DNA of 64,000 nt from Vitellaria paradoxa. Taxonomy: Eukaryota > Streptophyta > Magnoliopsida > Ericales > Sapotaceae. The position numbers and the translations under genes are program-made. The notes under the pieces were generated by a model. That model was given only the letters and a program-made list of their open reading frames with translations, did not search any database and was not told the origin of the DNA. Of the stretch, positions 35,101 through 48,495 are shown piece by piece; position 1 is the stretch's first letter, and each line of letters begins with the position of its first letter. The DNA is taken from positions 54,898,690 through 54,962,689 of the forward strand of contig CM034236.1 in assembly GCA_019916065.1 (NCBI GenBank), in the 5' to 3' direction.

Positions 35101-38100
35101 CTTACATATACAGGTGTCATTCTGCACTTAACCGATCTGTTGATATTTTTTTCTTGCCCCATTGTATTGCTAACTGGGATAATCATGAACCATTTTGTAC
35201 TTCCCAACCTTTTCTTTTGTGGTTTCTCAAATCTTATTGAAATTTATCTCAGGTGTTCTCAGCTTTTGGTTTTGTGCACAAGATTGCTACTTTTGAGAAG
35301 GCTGCAGGTTTTCAGGTGTGATTCGCATAATGTATTATATATATATATATATATTTGTAGCTGCATTTGTCTGTCTGCCGTTCTGAAATTGCAGCCTTGC
35401 TTTGCATGTTGGCAGGCATTGATCCAATTCAGTGATGTTGAGACTGCATCTTCAGCAAGGGAAGCATTGGATGGAAGAAGCATTCCCAGGCATGCACTCC
35501 TCAACCCCCCTTTCTCTCCCCCCCCCCCCCCCCAAAAAAAAAAGGGAACTCTTCCTTCTTTTTATGAATTTGTCATGTTTGGGATGGGGTTCTCACTTTT
35601 GTGGATTTCTGTCTGGTACGTATCAAATTTCAGGTACTTGCTTCCAGACCGTGTTGGTTCCTGCCACTTGCGCATTTCATATTCTGCGCATACTGACCTG
35701 AATATTAAGTTCCAATCTCATCGGAGCAGGTAATAATTGATCTAGTGAGTTGTTAATTTGATGTTATTATTTCTTTATTTGGCTATGTTAAATGCTTGCT
35801 CTTTCATCATTCTGCTTGTTGATTTTGACTTGGCAATTGAGTTTTTGCTAATGGAAGTGTGTGGTTTTTGTCATCTAGGGTTAGTGAAGCTCGGCGGCTA
35901 TAACACAGATGTGTTTTGCATGGCCTCTTAGTAATTTTCTTCATCTTTTTGTAGTGGTTTAATATGTTCCTGTAATTTCACTGTAGTTGAAATTTAGAGT
36001 ATGTTGTAGTTGACTTGATGGAACCATTCTTTCGTCTTTTTTCTTATTTGTTTGTTTATTTTCAAACGGAAAAATCCTTTTTTCTTACTCCAGACACCTT
36101 TACAATCATGTCAGTTGTACTTTTTGTTCTTTGGTCTTATTCATTAATATTTTGTTATGCGACCTTTGGCTTGTCAAACAAACATCTCATCTGCAGCCTT
36201 TTTTTGATAGGATGACATATTTATTGGGCAGGTTTCAATTTTAGGATTAACTCATAGCCACTCATGAGATTTGAAATGAGATCCCTTGGTATTTAAAAAA
36301 AAAAAAAAATTGCACTAGTTTTGTACTTCTCCAAAAACCATCAGATTTGATTTGTGTTTCTTAGTTTGCACATTTTTTTATCCATTGACGATTTTAGTGT
36401 CTAGGAGAACAGTTATTGGGTTTGTTGAAGGTAAAATTCTATATTTTACTAGACTAAGATGATCAGGCAATTAGCATTTTTAATTAGGCAACTATCCTTT
36501 AAGTAATGCTTCAAGCTGTCACTAGTTGACTGATGTTTGTTAGCTTCAAATAGTCATCACTATCCTTGACAGCAAGCTTTAAATATAAAAATGTGCCCTT
36601 TAAGCACAGCTTCAAGCCATCATTAGTTGGCTGATGTTTGTTCACTTCAAATAGTGGTTACTATCATTGACAGAATACCGTAAATATAAAAGTGCATTAA
36701 CGGCGTAGATATAGGGGCCGTTTGGAGTTATAAAAGTTGAGATAAAATTTAGTTTGGGTTACTTTTCGGCATTTGGAGTGTAATCAACAAACCACAAAAG
36801 ATAGAAACGAATAGTGAAAATCCGTTCGAATGAATTCGAGCAAATACTTTTTAACCTTTTGTGTCAAAACTTTTTGAAATTTGTAACGATTTTATTGGAA
36901 TTTGTAGATATATAGAGATTTGTAGAGATTTATATAAATTTACATAATTCGAGGTGGGAAAAGTTTTGTACAGATTTGTAGAAATTTTCTGCATTTTTTT
37001 AGTACTCCAAACGCGCCCATAATATTTATTGCAAAAATGTTTTTTGATTCAGTCAAATTTTTACTTGAAGCAGTCAATGCAAATGGTTTCTTGTGATCTC
37101 ATTTCAATTAATATGGACTATGATGTAGGTGTGCTAGCATGCTTCCTAGGAGGCAATCCTAGGGACTGGAATGTAACACTGTGTTTTTATAAAGGTGCTT
37201 AATGCCTCTCAGTTGTGATACTCCCCAGATTGCTGTGTCCTGAGCTAGTCTTTTGTTTTTATCCAAATGGCTTCCTTTGTTGTCATATGTGTCGCATCTA
37301 GACTCCTCCCTTTAAAACTATATTTCTTCCTTTAAATGTTGCATTGTTTCCCATGGCCAGTTCCTGACTTACATACGGTTCTAGCTAATTATCTCTCGTC
37401 CTTGCACAAAAATGATAAATAAAGTTTCTGAAATTTCTACTTCTAATTTTCTTTCTGATTGTTCATTATTAATTTTAGCTCTTTATTGAGATTTAAAAAT
37501 GTCCCACAAGCAAATTTATACATATAATAGTCTCTTGATTCATGGAATTTGTCTGCTTCATCTTACAGGGATTATACGAACCCATATCTTCCTGTAAATC
37601 CTACTGCCATTGAGGGGTTTGTACAGGTATAATTTCCATTTTTGGATTTTCACCGTGTTATGTAATTATCGCGCATATACTTATAAACAGTAACATGCAG
37701 CCTGCTGTAGGTCCAGATGGAAAGAAAAAAGAACCTGAGAGTAATGTGCTTCTTGCATCAATTGAAAATATGCAGTATGCTGTCACTGTGGATGTTCTTC
37801 ACACGGTGATAAATTGTACTTATGGCTTTGTTTTTATAATTTAATTCTTGTTCTATTGATATAATCCTGTTCATTTATTTTCAGGTATTCTCTGCATTTG
37901 GCACTGTTCAGAAAATAGCCATATTTGAGAAGAATGGGGGAACTCAAGCTCTGATTCAATATCCTGGTAAGCCTCCACTGAAAGACTTAACTGATCCAGG
38001 TTTTGTAAAAGTTCATTTCAGATTTTTATTTTATTTTATTTTATTTTTTTAATTTTGATGGATAAATATATCACAATTTTGTTGTTCATAGGAAGTTGTA

Positions 38101-39724
38101 ATCAAATGTTTCGCTGTTACATAGGTGGGACTAAGAAACGTTTAAGCTCCATTAGTTTCTAAATCATTTATTCTGACTTGCTGATGATTTCAAAATTTTG
38201 ACCTTAACTTGAGTGGGATCAGATACTCAAGGAATATATTAGCTCTTGGATATGCAATGGAAAAATGTACTTTCTTTTTTGGTAATTATGTACATTATCT
38301 GATTTTTCAATTGCACATCTATGCTGGAAAAAAGTTTTTTCAATTGCAAGAGAAGTTAGGACTTATATGTTTGTATAAATATATAAACATTTACTTAATC
38401 AACTACATAATCCCCTTGCTGACCATTTTTTTTTTGAATGTTACACCAAGTGGAGTTCATGGATGAAAGTGTAACTAATAATAATGCTATAGCTTAGTGA
38501 AGAAAACATGTAGAAAAAGGCAACTAATGCATAATCACAACCCATTATCAATTTACCTGTGTAATATTCCTTTCTTCATTTGAATTAAAAATTTATTGCT
38601 GGGGATATCTAGATTGGGGTAGAAATTATTTATTGGGAATGCCCATTCCAAGCAGGGATGAAGCTATTAGGTTTTGGTGCTCAAAATGTTAAAAGGCAAG
38701 GAACCATCTCAAAGTTGCTGAGCAAGCGTTTTAGAAATCTATTTTTCTGCATGTGCTCTGTATATTGTTGTTGCTATAATTTAAAGAACTAATGGAGTTA
38801 ATATTTAGACTGTTTTATTCAAGTTGTCTGAGACATGAGGACACAGACGTGGCTGGAATAAAATGAAAATATTGGTTTTTGGCTCAGTTGAGGTGAGATC
38901 CTATTGTCCTCTTGCTTGCTTGTTAACAACATAAGAGAAGGGCTGCGCAGAGCTTTCTCAAGTTTGGCAGCAATATAGGGTGAAGTTTCTGAATGCATAT
39001 CTTGGAGATTTTAGTGTTTGTCATTCAATTTTCTTGTTTATCTTTTTAATTGCCAGATTAGAATGCTCAGACCCCTCCAATTTAATCTTTTCCAATCTGA
39101 TACTTGTGTGGTTCACTGTTCGTTTGGTAGGTCGTTTCAGTTAGTATGGAAACTGAAATATTTTGGAAACATTTTGTAAGTGGCATAAAATTATGAAAAT
39201 AGATTCAAATGTTTAGGAGTATATATTGAAATGTATCTAAATAAATGAAAGTTTAAGAACAAATTAATGAAATAAATTATTATTTTGGTATGTGATGCTG
39301 CATTTTGGTGTGCTATGTTGTGTTTTGATAGAAACATTACAATTATTATTCCATTAGTGTTTTGTTTTGGTCTGTTAGGAAATGAGAGTTCTTTGATCAT
39401 TTTTTTTTTTTGGGGGGGGGGGGGGTTTGTGGGGGGGATGAGATTTTGTTCCTTTGCACCAGGCAAGACAGATATCACTACAGTAGCATCTTGTATGCTT
39501 TAATTTAAACAAGTTGAAATGACTGTAGATAATATTGCCATTGAAATATTGGAGCATCAAGAGTTTCCCACTCTTGCTTGTTCATCCTTATGAACCATTT
39601 GGCTTGTCAGAGCGTATATATAATGTTACATAATGTTGCATTAGCCATGCCACTGCCTTTGATCGATGATTTTAAAGTGCACCAATCTGTCTTCAAGCTT
39701 TTGTTTCTCCTTTTTCTCTAGATT

Positions 39725-39763
<39 letters not shown>

Positions 39764-40553
39764 AGCCTAGTCACTGATTTGTAAATTAAATTTTCCAGAT
39801 GTCACTGTCGCAGCAGTTGCAAAAGATGCACTGGAGGGACACTGCATATATGATGGTGGCTATTGTAAGCTTCATCTATCATACTCTCGTCATACTGATC
39901 TCAATGTAAAGGTATAAATATGTGCTTTTGTGTTACCGTTCATGAGGATAAGATTAGAGGGGAAAAATGTAAATACTTGGTTACAAGAAAGTGGATCTGT
40001 TGTAATTTGAAAAGCCTTGTCTTAGTGTATGCTTCTTGACACTTAATTCGCTCTTTAATTTTATTATCCTTGGTAATCTTTTTTATTTCATTTGATTATT
40101 TAATCTTTGTTCCAGGCATTCAGTGACAAAAGTAGAGATTATACAATTCCGGAATCAGGTTTGCTTGCAACACATCAGGCTCCTGGTGTCCCTGCTACTG
40201 CAGCAGCTTGGCAGAATCCTCAGGGTGCTCCCATGTTTCCTGGGAGTGAGTTTGCTCCTGGTGTTGCTGTGCCGGCTCAACCTTCTGTTGGACAAGTACG
40301 TCCTTGGGACCCAATGCAGGGGGGCAGCCCAACCTTCACATCAGTTCCTAGCATATTTCCGGGCCAAACATATGTACCATCTTCTGTTCCAGCTTATGCT
40401 ACTGCAGCAACTCCTGCTGGTTCCTCACCCCTTATGCAAACAGGCCAAATAAGTCCCACTGTGCCTTCCATTGGAGAATCTCAAGCTGAGCAGAAGCCTA
40501 ATGTCCGACCTGGTGGTGCTTTGCCTCCAGGTCAACCTCCTTACTATGGTTAG
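32188..40553 (+). CDS. PTB: Polypyrimidine tract-binding protein homologue (PTB1/PTB2 class)
   Basis: Ten exons give 473 residues: 32188-32370, 33322-33531, 35253-35315, 35416-35489, 35634-35729, 37569-37626, 37701-37805, 37885-37966, 39799-39911 and 40116-40553. The frame is kept at every join. RRM1 is at about residues 17-97 (KVLHLRNLPWECTEDELVEL, NQAFVEF), RRM2 at about 110-195 (VLLVTIEGVEAGDVSIDVIH) and RRM3 at about 243-320 (NVLLASIENMQYAVTVDVLH). The phrase YSAHTDLNIKFQSHRSRDYT is diagnostic of plant PTB. A Pro/Ala/Gly-rich tail ends in PPYYG. PTBs bind CU-rich pre-mRNA and control alternative splicing. Arabidopsis PTB1/2 regulate each other and themselves through NMD. The class is PTB1/PTB2 and not the four-RRM PTB3 class. 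Intron 4 uses a GC donor (see finding). Confidence 0.93.
33532..35252 (+). other. PTB intron 2
   Basis: A 1.7-kb intron with consensus GTAAGTG donor. Around 33556-34445 it holds a stretch with repeated ggatcc / aggatcctacc phrases that looks transposon-derived, with no coding capacity. No gene is nested here. Confidence 0.6.
35490..35633 (+). other. PTB intron 4, non-canonical GC-AG
   Basis: The only way to join RSIP-R to YLLPDRVGSC in frame is CCCAG|GCATGC at 35489/35490 and tttcag|G at 35634. The 5' splice site is therefore GC. The intron also has a C-tract followed by an A-tract (about 35517-35543). Confidence 0.75.
36497..36697. repeat. 101-bp tandem near-duplication in PTB intron 5
   Basis: Units begin ctttaagtaatgcttcaagc (36497) and ctttaagcacagcttcaagc (36598) and share gctgatgtttgtt, cttcaaatagt and ttgacag. 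They differ at many positions, so the duplication is old. Confidence 0.85.
36715..37018. mobile_element. MITE-like family A copy in PTB intron 5
   Basis: Starts ggggccgtttggagttataa and ends agtactccaaacgcgccc, giving short inverted termini. The interior has the agatttgtagagattta phrases of this family. Confidence 0.6.
37967..39798 (+). other. PTB intron 8
   Basis: A 1.8-kb intron with a GTAAGCC donor. It holds a T-tract followed by a G-tract (about 39402-39425) and a GT microsatellite (39729-39762). No nested gene is visible. Confidence 0.65.
39729..39762. repeat. GT microsatellite (17 units)
   Basis: An uninterrupted TG repeat in the last part of PTB intron 8, about 36 bases before the exon 9 acceptor. 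Confidence 0.95.
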
Positions 40554-40559
40554 TAAGTT

Positions 40560-43500
40560 GTATGAGTTTCTCCCTTGAAGATATTGTGCTTTCTAGCATT
40601 TATTTTTTTCCACCTATGATGTTTCCTTTAAGCACAAGAAAATTTTTGTGCCTATGTTTAATTTGTCATTAATAGACTAGCATAACTTTCTTTCTTTGCT
40701 TTGTGACTGGATGACACCAGATTGTATTCATTATGTTAACTCTAGATGAGTAATTATAAATTTTTGATAATCTAACTACTGTGGCTCTCATTAGTGGTAA
40801 AGAATTTTCCTAGTAGGTTTAATAGACTTGTTCTGTTTTGGTTTTTCCTTTCCTTTGCTGGCTTTTAGTATCGATTTTCTTCTGGTTTTTTGTTTGAAGT
40901 GGGGCTGTTATTTTACACAAGAAGAAAACTAATTTAGTAGGAATTTTATGTTTTTTGGTTAAATTTCTTTTTTGGGATTTTCTGAATTATAGTTTTGTAA
41001 AATTATAGAGCCTGACACTTATTTTAGAATTATGTATGCAATATCTGAGTTCTTTTCAATTGCCTTGAAATGAGCTTAGTTGGCTCTTTTCTTTATTTTC
41101 ACTGGTGGTGTGTGTGCTTGTTCTGACAAATTGAGAATGAATAAGCTTTAGGGTTCATGGAATTGCTTCAACTAGGATTTTTTGATCGATGGCTTAATTG
41201 TCTTATCTGCTGCCTTTATCATCTAGGACCATATTCTGGTTTAGATGTTCTACAATTAGTTGATGTTGATCTACAATTAGTTGATGTTGAGACTATAAAT
41301 TAATTGTAACCCTTAAATATACCTTAAATTAAGCTTTTAGGTGAAATGGTAACTAACAGTTTAAGGCACCATTTATTTCAAGAGGAAAATGTGGTAAAAC
41401 TAGGGATGCCTGAATTTGCTGAAATCATCTCTAGTCATGACCACTATTGATTGCCATATCTTGAAAGCCGTCTTGTTTAGTATTTATATGGTTTAAATGA
41501 GCTACATGAAATTTAAGTTTATTGGGTCGAAGATTTGAGCTATGTATTTAGGCACTGCCTATGACTATGTGGCAACTAATTGAATGCCAAGGTAATGATG
41601 AACCCTCAGTCTTACTGGTTGACACACAAGAAATTATTATTCCCAAGTTACTTTTCTGCCCTCCCGGTACATTTTAGATTTTTTTACGGTTATCCTTACC
41701 ATCTCTTTCCCTCTCATGCTTCCTCATCTTAGGGAATTGAGAAATATGTTGTGTGTGTATAGCTGCTTCCGGCTAAGGGATGTGGTATTGGATATCTAGC
41801 TTCTATAGTCATAGACTCATTGGTACAATGTTTGGAGGTTAAACATTTCCAAAAAGTTTACTTTTATTTTGAATGGTTCCTTTAGGAATTTCGGAGTTAG
41901 ATTGCCACTTATTAGGTTGGTGTCATCTTGGTTAGTGATCTCTATATTTGATAATTGTTGATGAAAACATTTTTCAATAACAAGTTCTTTTTTCAAGTGA
42001 CACTGTAGTGCAAGTACCTTAGCGTCTTCATGGATTATTGGGGATGCAATGCGAAACTAGCTGTACTTCTGGCCACGTTGTGATTCTTTAAGCTGTTTGT
42101 ATGATGGTTACAACTGCCAACAACACATTTGTACCCTCTATGGGTATTTATAAACCTCCAGTTTTGGGAGAACATATCATATGGCAGTAGGCTGTAGCAC
42201 GGTACCTTGCAACTTGAAGTGAAAAACAACTAAAAGCACCATTGTAGCAATCTGGAATCAATGGACAACCAGCTCGGGAAAAAAATTATTGATGCATTAG
42301 CTCAATAAGTTTAAACTGTTATATGAACCTTGGGTATCCCTTTCTTAAAAGACTGATTGGTTTGAATTAGAATTTTGTTCCGGAATTTCACCGAGATGGT
42401 TTTGCGTTCATGGTTTCCAGGTTAAATATGATGCCCATTGAGAGTACGTAAATGCATCTGTCTAATGAGAGGTGTAGCAACAAAAATTCATAAAATTATA
42501 AGGTTATTATTGTCCGAATGTACGCTAGTTAGGGTGTAGGTTTTTCATCGCTGTCTCTAAGTTACCATTGTTGGCTAGAGTTGATCCTGTTCTTAAATGT
42601 GCTGGGAACCATAGAACATGGCCTTGCTACTCTGCATGTTGTCCCTGGCTGTTTATTTGGGCCCATTTGAACTGTTATGTGATATCATGCCCTTAGTCAT
42701 TTCCAATCCCACCGACAGTACATTTACATTGTTAAAACTTTGCCAATGACTTATTGGAGACCATCCATCGAAGATTTTTTTTTTTTTTTTTTTAATGTGT
42801 GCTTTTCTGTTAGATACTTAGGTTTCTATAATGATTCTCGCACAGAGCCCACAGCCTAGCACAACTCCTTGAACAAAGAAAAGAAAAAGAAAAATGAAAA
42901 TAAAAGAAGTGTGGTTGGTACCTATGTCGCACACCCCTAACCTCCCATGTGGGAGGCCCGCCCGGTTATTCAACTTGTGATACTAGAATTGAGGTTATGT
43001 CACATACCATTAAGGGGCCTACCCCGATTGAGTAGGGTGTAACTAGGATTTGGTACCGCTTCTACAATTGCTCCATTAAAGAGAAAAATTACTTCACCAT
43101 TTAACGTTCGAATTGTGAATGAGTGAAAAAAGGCGGCGGAAAAATGGATTTTTTTTTTCTTTAGAGTAATTGCTTTTATGTCTCTCTCTTTTTTTTTTTT
43201 TTTATTTAATGAATCATTAACATTCCATAATTTTCGAAAAAATAGCTTTTACACTTTATATACTTGACTGGTAAAGTCTTAAACGGTGTTAAGTTTTTAA
43301 ATGGAAAAACAAGAATGCTCATCTAAAATAAGATTTAATTTGGGGTGGAAATGTATGTGTGTGTGTGTCTCTATATATATATATATTTTGTTTGGCCGGG
43401 GGGGGGGGGAGTGTTGGTTGTGCGAGTACATGAGGTCAGGGCTGGGTATATATATATATATATATATTTAAAGTAATTTAAAGCTAAATTTGTTATTTTT

Positions 43501-45840
43501 TAGGGTATGATTTTACTATACTATTAGGGTATGTTTGGAGTGAGAATTTGATGAGGAAAAAAAAAGGGGATGAGATAGAGGAGAGAGAGAATATAGAATT
43601 TGAAATATATATCTTTATCTAAATGTATTAAAAAATATAATAAAATATAAAGCATTCATTAAGATATTAATTTTTTATTTTAATTTTTTAAATTCGTATC
43701 TTTATTTTCTTACATTTTTCATTACAATCTGAGTAAGAGAGAAGATTTTGAATCTTTATATTTTTCTTTTCTCCTGGTAAATTTTTGATTCAATCACAAC
43801 TTTAAAGATTTTTGCTTTATCCGCAAGTGTAGGGATGTGAAGCTAATTAGTCAAACCCCCCAACCCCCTTCTTGTTTTAGGGATTAAATGCAATTATTAT
43901 TATTTATTTATTTATTCGGTCTATTTCTTAACTGGTAGTACGATGGTCCACCATCTTCAATTGTTGATTCTACCATCTATTTTCATGTGGCTGTATAGCA
44001 TATTTGTCTCTTCCGTGGTTGTCATATTTAATTGTTTATGGTCCACTATATACATGTAAATGGAAACACGAGGAGAGGAAATTTCTTTCTCCTGAACAAC
44101 TGGTGATTTAACCCTGCAACCACTTGATATGTCGAACTCAATTGAGTTGAGGATAACGCATGATATGGTTCGTGGAAATCTGTTTGGTGACCCAATCACA
44201 TGCAAATGGGGTCTTCATCTCTGGAGATCGAATTTATGAGGGTCGACCATATTGTTGTGCCATTGCTCTTTTTACTAAACCAAGCCCCTGTACCAACAAC
44301 CAGCACAACCAGAGAGACTGAGGTCTGTTCAGTGCGCGATTCAGAAAATGAATTGTCCTCCACAGCTCGGGCCTCTGTGGTTGGTTATTCTAATCACAAC
44401 GCATTTTGTTATAAGAACACAATGACAGCAATTATGGGCAGAAATATACATATGGTTGTCTTTGGAGCCTCATTTTTTACTATTTTTTGCTAAAAATTGC
44501 AGTCTAGCTATAAAAAAGATGATAAAAATTTAAAAAAGTTGATAAAAATTAGATTTTTTTTTTTTTTTTTTGAACTTCAAAGATGACCCATATGTATGAA
44601 CTATGACACACTTTATGTTTTTAAAATTTTCATTAGATGTTTCATATTTTCAGTTATTTATTTATGTTTATATATACGTGGTTGCCTTTCTCATAAAAGT
44701 GAAAATGAGTTGTGTTTTTTTTTTTTTTAGTTATTTAAACTCGGTTTATGATTAAAACAAATTCAAATCAAGCTTAATTCGTCTCTTATTTAGAAGATCG
44801 ATAAAACAATACACATATACATTATAAAATTATTATATTTCTAATAATCAGTATTTTATATTTTAAACTACAAAGATGTCATTCGAGCCAATCTTAAGTT
44901 TGAATTATTTTTTATCAAATCAATCTCGAGCCTGTATAGAAGTTCAAGCCAAGTTCAAATGAGTTTGTTCGACTCAGATGGACTCGTTTTCTTTCCACCT
45001 TTACCTCCTCTCTTTCCCCTTTCTTTTCAAAGTATTGTCTAACAGCCAGCTTGGAGCCTTGGACCCCTCATTAGTGATTCTTAGTTCCGTCTGTGACAGC
45101 ACCACTAGTACCGCGACTGTTAAATATTCTATTTCGCTCATTTGTGCGGGGTTTACTGAGATCCACACATCTCACAAGTCAGTCAGACGACTGTGTCTCA
45201 CAAGTCACTCAGACGACTGTGCAGTTGAAATCGTTTTTCCACAACTCAAGGCATGCCCACCAGCATGTGCACATGTCTGGGTTCATTTGAACTATTATTT
45301 CTGCAGTGCTAAGCAATTGAGGCCGGGGGCTGTCGTTTTCCACGGGAAGAGAGATTATTGATGAAAATCAGCCAATTTAGTGCGGTAAATTGTCAACCTT
45401 CAAATTCTTTGCAGATTAGCATTGGCTAACGTGCAAAGATTTATATACAACCTTCCAAAAAAACTTTTACTGTGGGAGTAGTAAGTAAAAGAGTTTGAAG
45501 GCGATGCGTGGGAGCTTTTTGCATAAATAAGCAGCTCAGAATGCAAAACAACTTATGACGCATAAATTTTACCAAGAAATCATAGATTAAGTGTTCTTAA
45601 GAAATTATAACGGATGCATGTGATAGATAGTCATTTGTTTGACTAAATGGTGGAAAATATAATTTTCCAAGCGAAGATTGATAGGATTAAAAATAAAAAA
45701 GAAAAAGAAAAAACAGGGATAATAACGTACAGGAAATCCAGTTTGTTCAAATTGGAGTAGCCAATCTTAATAGATTTAAAAAAAAATCAATTTAATCATT
45801 GCAAATTGCAGGTAACCTTTTTATATATTCTTTGTTTCTT
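40560..45840. other. Spacer downstream of PTB
   Basis: The first part is probably PTB 3' untranslated and flanking sequence. Small duplications occur at 41250-41291 and 45170-45221. A less AT-rich patch at about 42890-43070 (ggtaccta, gaggcccgcccggttattc) looks like a dispersed repeat. Family-A-like sequence lies near 43524. Several short frames (for example 44200-44493 and 44978-45361) have no recognisable domain and are not called as genes. Confidence 0.5.
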
Positions 45841-45841
45841 C

Positions 45842-46116
45842 TGTGGGTCGGGAAAAAGCTCGCAGCCGCTATCCGAAGGTGTGCACTGGATGAAGCCCGC
45901 CCCGTGGACCAAGCCGGCAATGGCTCACGAGGTGGTAAACCGGCTTAGACAGGCTCTGGCTGACCGGCTCGATCGAGGAGAGCTGTTAAAAGTCCGCCAA
46001 AGCGGTAACCCACCATTCCGAAGGAGAGTCGAACCTGGGACTGCATGCGACTCAGGCCCTTAGGCCCCCTAAACTCCCGCTCGACACCCCCCCCCCCCCC
46101 CGCGCGCGAAGGGGCT
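45842..46116 (-). mobile_element. GC-rich SINE-like element
   Basis: This GC-rich block is conspicuous in AT-rich DNA. On the minus strand it carries a Pol III B-box (ggttcgactct, 46035-46025). Short imperfect direct repeats flank it (ttctttgtttctt at about 45828 and ttctttgattctt at about 46117). A C15 run (46087-46101) and a CG run lie at its minus-strand 5' end. The A-box is weak, so it may be a diverged tRNA-derived SINE. Confidence 0.55.
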
Positions 46117-46365
46117 TCTTTGATTCTTGTATACATATATTATGGTTTGGTTACAAAATTTTAGGGAGATGTATGTAGATATTGGTGACCTTGATCACTT
46201 ATAAAAGTTGAGACATAATCAGACATACGTCACACACCAATGAGAGCTTGTTTAAGTTGAAAAAGGCTAAAAAGGGTTAATTACCTTGGGAAGGTATAAT
46301 CCATAACCTAGTTATCAAACTCAATTTATTCCTTGGACATGCTTTTCTAATATTAAAAAAAAAGT

Positions 46366-46368
<3 letters not shown>

Positions 46369-46410
<42 letters not shown>
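46369..46410. repeat. TA microsatellite (about 21 units)
   Basis: The longest uninterrupted TA tract in the window, directly left of a family-A MITE-like copy (about 46420-46567). Confidence 0.95.
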
Positions 46411-46412
<2 letters not shown>

Positions 46413-48495
46413 TATCAATTTAGGGGTATTTGAAGTGACAAAAAATAATAAAATTTAATAAAAATTATGAGTTCATAGTTTATGCAGTGAAATAAGAAAT
46501 AAATAATTTTAAGAAATTTTTAGTATTTTTTTAGTGATTTTCAGATATTTTCATAACTCCAAATGGAGCCTAGCCTCTTACGTACCAGAACTACAAAAAT
46601 ATAATAATTAGATGACATGCATATATAAAATTAAAATGTACTAATTTTTTTTTTTGGCATTGAAAATTCCAAATTTAGTGCCCTGCGGGTAACCCTTAAT
46701 TTCGGAAGAGACATTGCTACCCGAGCCAGATCCCTCTCGTTCACTCCGCCTAAAATACAAAATGGGGACAACACAAACTTGGGTAGACTCAAACCCACTT
46801 CAACCTAATCCATTGCCACCTCCATAACAATACAAAAGAAGGGTACGTAATTAAATTACAAATCTTTTCTATTTGTCAAAATAAAGTAAATAAAAAATTT
46901 TTTGATACGTTTTTTTTCCTTTTTTTTTTTTCCTTTTTGGGGTTAAGAGGATGGAATGGTAATTTTCATACTTTCATTTTATTATTTTGTTCAGTACATT
47001 TATTCAAAATATTATTTTTATACTTACTCAAAATATTATTTCATTTGAGGGAATAAAATGAAATACAATAATCATGAAACGAAATGATGGTGTAAAAATA
47101 GTTATTCCATTTTATAAATTAGGTCTTAAGATGTATTTTCCATCAATTTCATTGGGTTAAAAGTTAAAAGTAATAAATACTACAGACGTAAACATTAATC
47201 TTTTTACTCCTGAAATTATTCACTATTTTTACCTCAATTTTCAAAAAAATTGATATTTAACCCTTCAATTAAGAAAAATTTTAATTTATTTAAATTTTTA
47301 TAAAGTTCATCAACTATAATTCTTTTTATTTCCTTGCCAAACGCAGCTTCAATTAAAGAGCTAACAGCCCCACCTGAGCATTTCAAGATATTCAAGAAAT
47401 CACTGTCCCTATCATATTAAACGGCGAGAGAAAGGTTGAAGATCAATCTGATGTCCTACGCAATTAAAACTCAAAGATGGCAACATTATTATAATTAAGG
47501 TTTAATTATACCTCATTAATCATTCAAGGGCTGATTTTCTTCCTCGCAAGTCCCCATCACTTTTTGCCTATCAACTCGAGAAAGATACTGGGCTTCGTTT
47601 TTAGATAGATCTCATAAAGATCGAACGAACAAATTAACGATGGGATTAGCGAAGATTCCACCATGATTAGAGAGTTTTGTTTGGAGAAATTATGATTCTT
47701 TTGACTTTATTACGAGAAAGCAAGCATCCAATTGGGCGGTCGCCCTCATTTGGCAATTCACCCTTGAAAATCGCCGTAAAAATAGGTCCCCCCCTAAAAA
47801 ATAAAAAGAAAAAGAACAAAGAAGAAAAGCTGTATCTTTATAATATTTGCCTGTAAACTATTGTGATTTATGCTGGGGCGTTTCGTCAATTAATGAGATG
47901 CATCCACGCCGCCAAGTGATGAGACTAGACCGCATGGATTATTAGAATGACGTGGCTGACTTTGTCTTTATTATTTAAATGAAAATATGTGTTAAGATTT
48001 TTTTTTTTAAATTTTAAAAAGGATCATTTTTATTAAATTTTTTGTGATTTTAGGCTTAGTTTGAAAAAGAAAAAAAAAAAGTTAAAGACTTATTTTTTTA
48101 GTTGGCTACTGACTAGTTACTATAAAGTTAACATTTTTGTATTTAGAAAGAAAAAAATGAACTTTTTAATAATTAGTTTTTTTTTTTAATTTGACATTGT
48201 TGTCCTTTATAGATTTAAAAAAATTAAAAAGTAAAAGAATAAATTTAACTACTTAAAAAAATCAAAATATTAAGGGCTTTTTTCGTTCATTGAAAAACTC
48301 CGAACAGTTCTGAAAAATTTTATGTAACTTTTTTTACCTCAAACTACGAAAATATATATATCTATAAATTTATATATATTTATAAATACCCAATAAATTT
48401 TTGCAAATCCCTAATAAGGTTTCTATACCTTTCAAAAAGTTTGATAAAAAAATCCAAAAATTTCCACCAAAACCTATTCAAATAGACAAAAATCC

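Larger units (their letters stand above)
35730..37568 (+). other. PTB intron 5 with internal duplication and MITE
   Basis: A 1.8-kb intron. It contains a 101-bp tandem near-duplication (36497-36697) and a family-A MITE-like element (about 36715-37018) with gtttggagt / actccaaac ends. Confidence 0.65.

Noticed and set aside
35879..35912. Possible poison exon in PTB intron 5 (ctag followed by ggttagtgaag and an in-frame TAA)
   Set aside because: The acceptor is plausible but no good donor follows, so there is no basis for a cassette exon without RNA data.
44200..45361. Two plus-strand frames of about 97 and 127 codons
   Set aside because: They have no recognisable domain and contain tandem duplications and irregular composition; they are likely chance frames.
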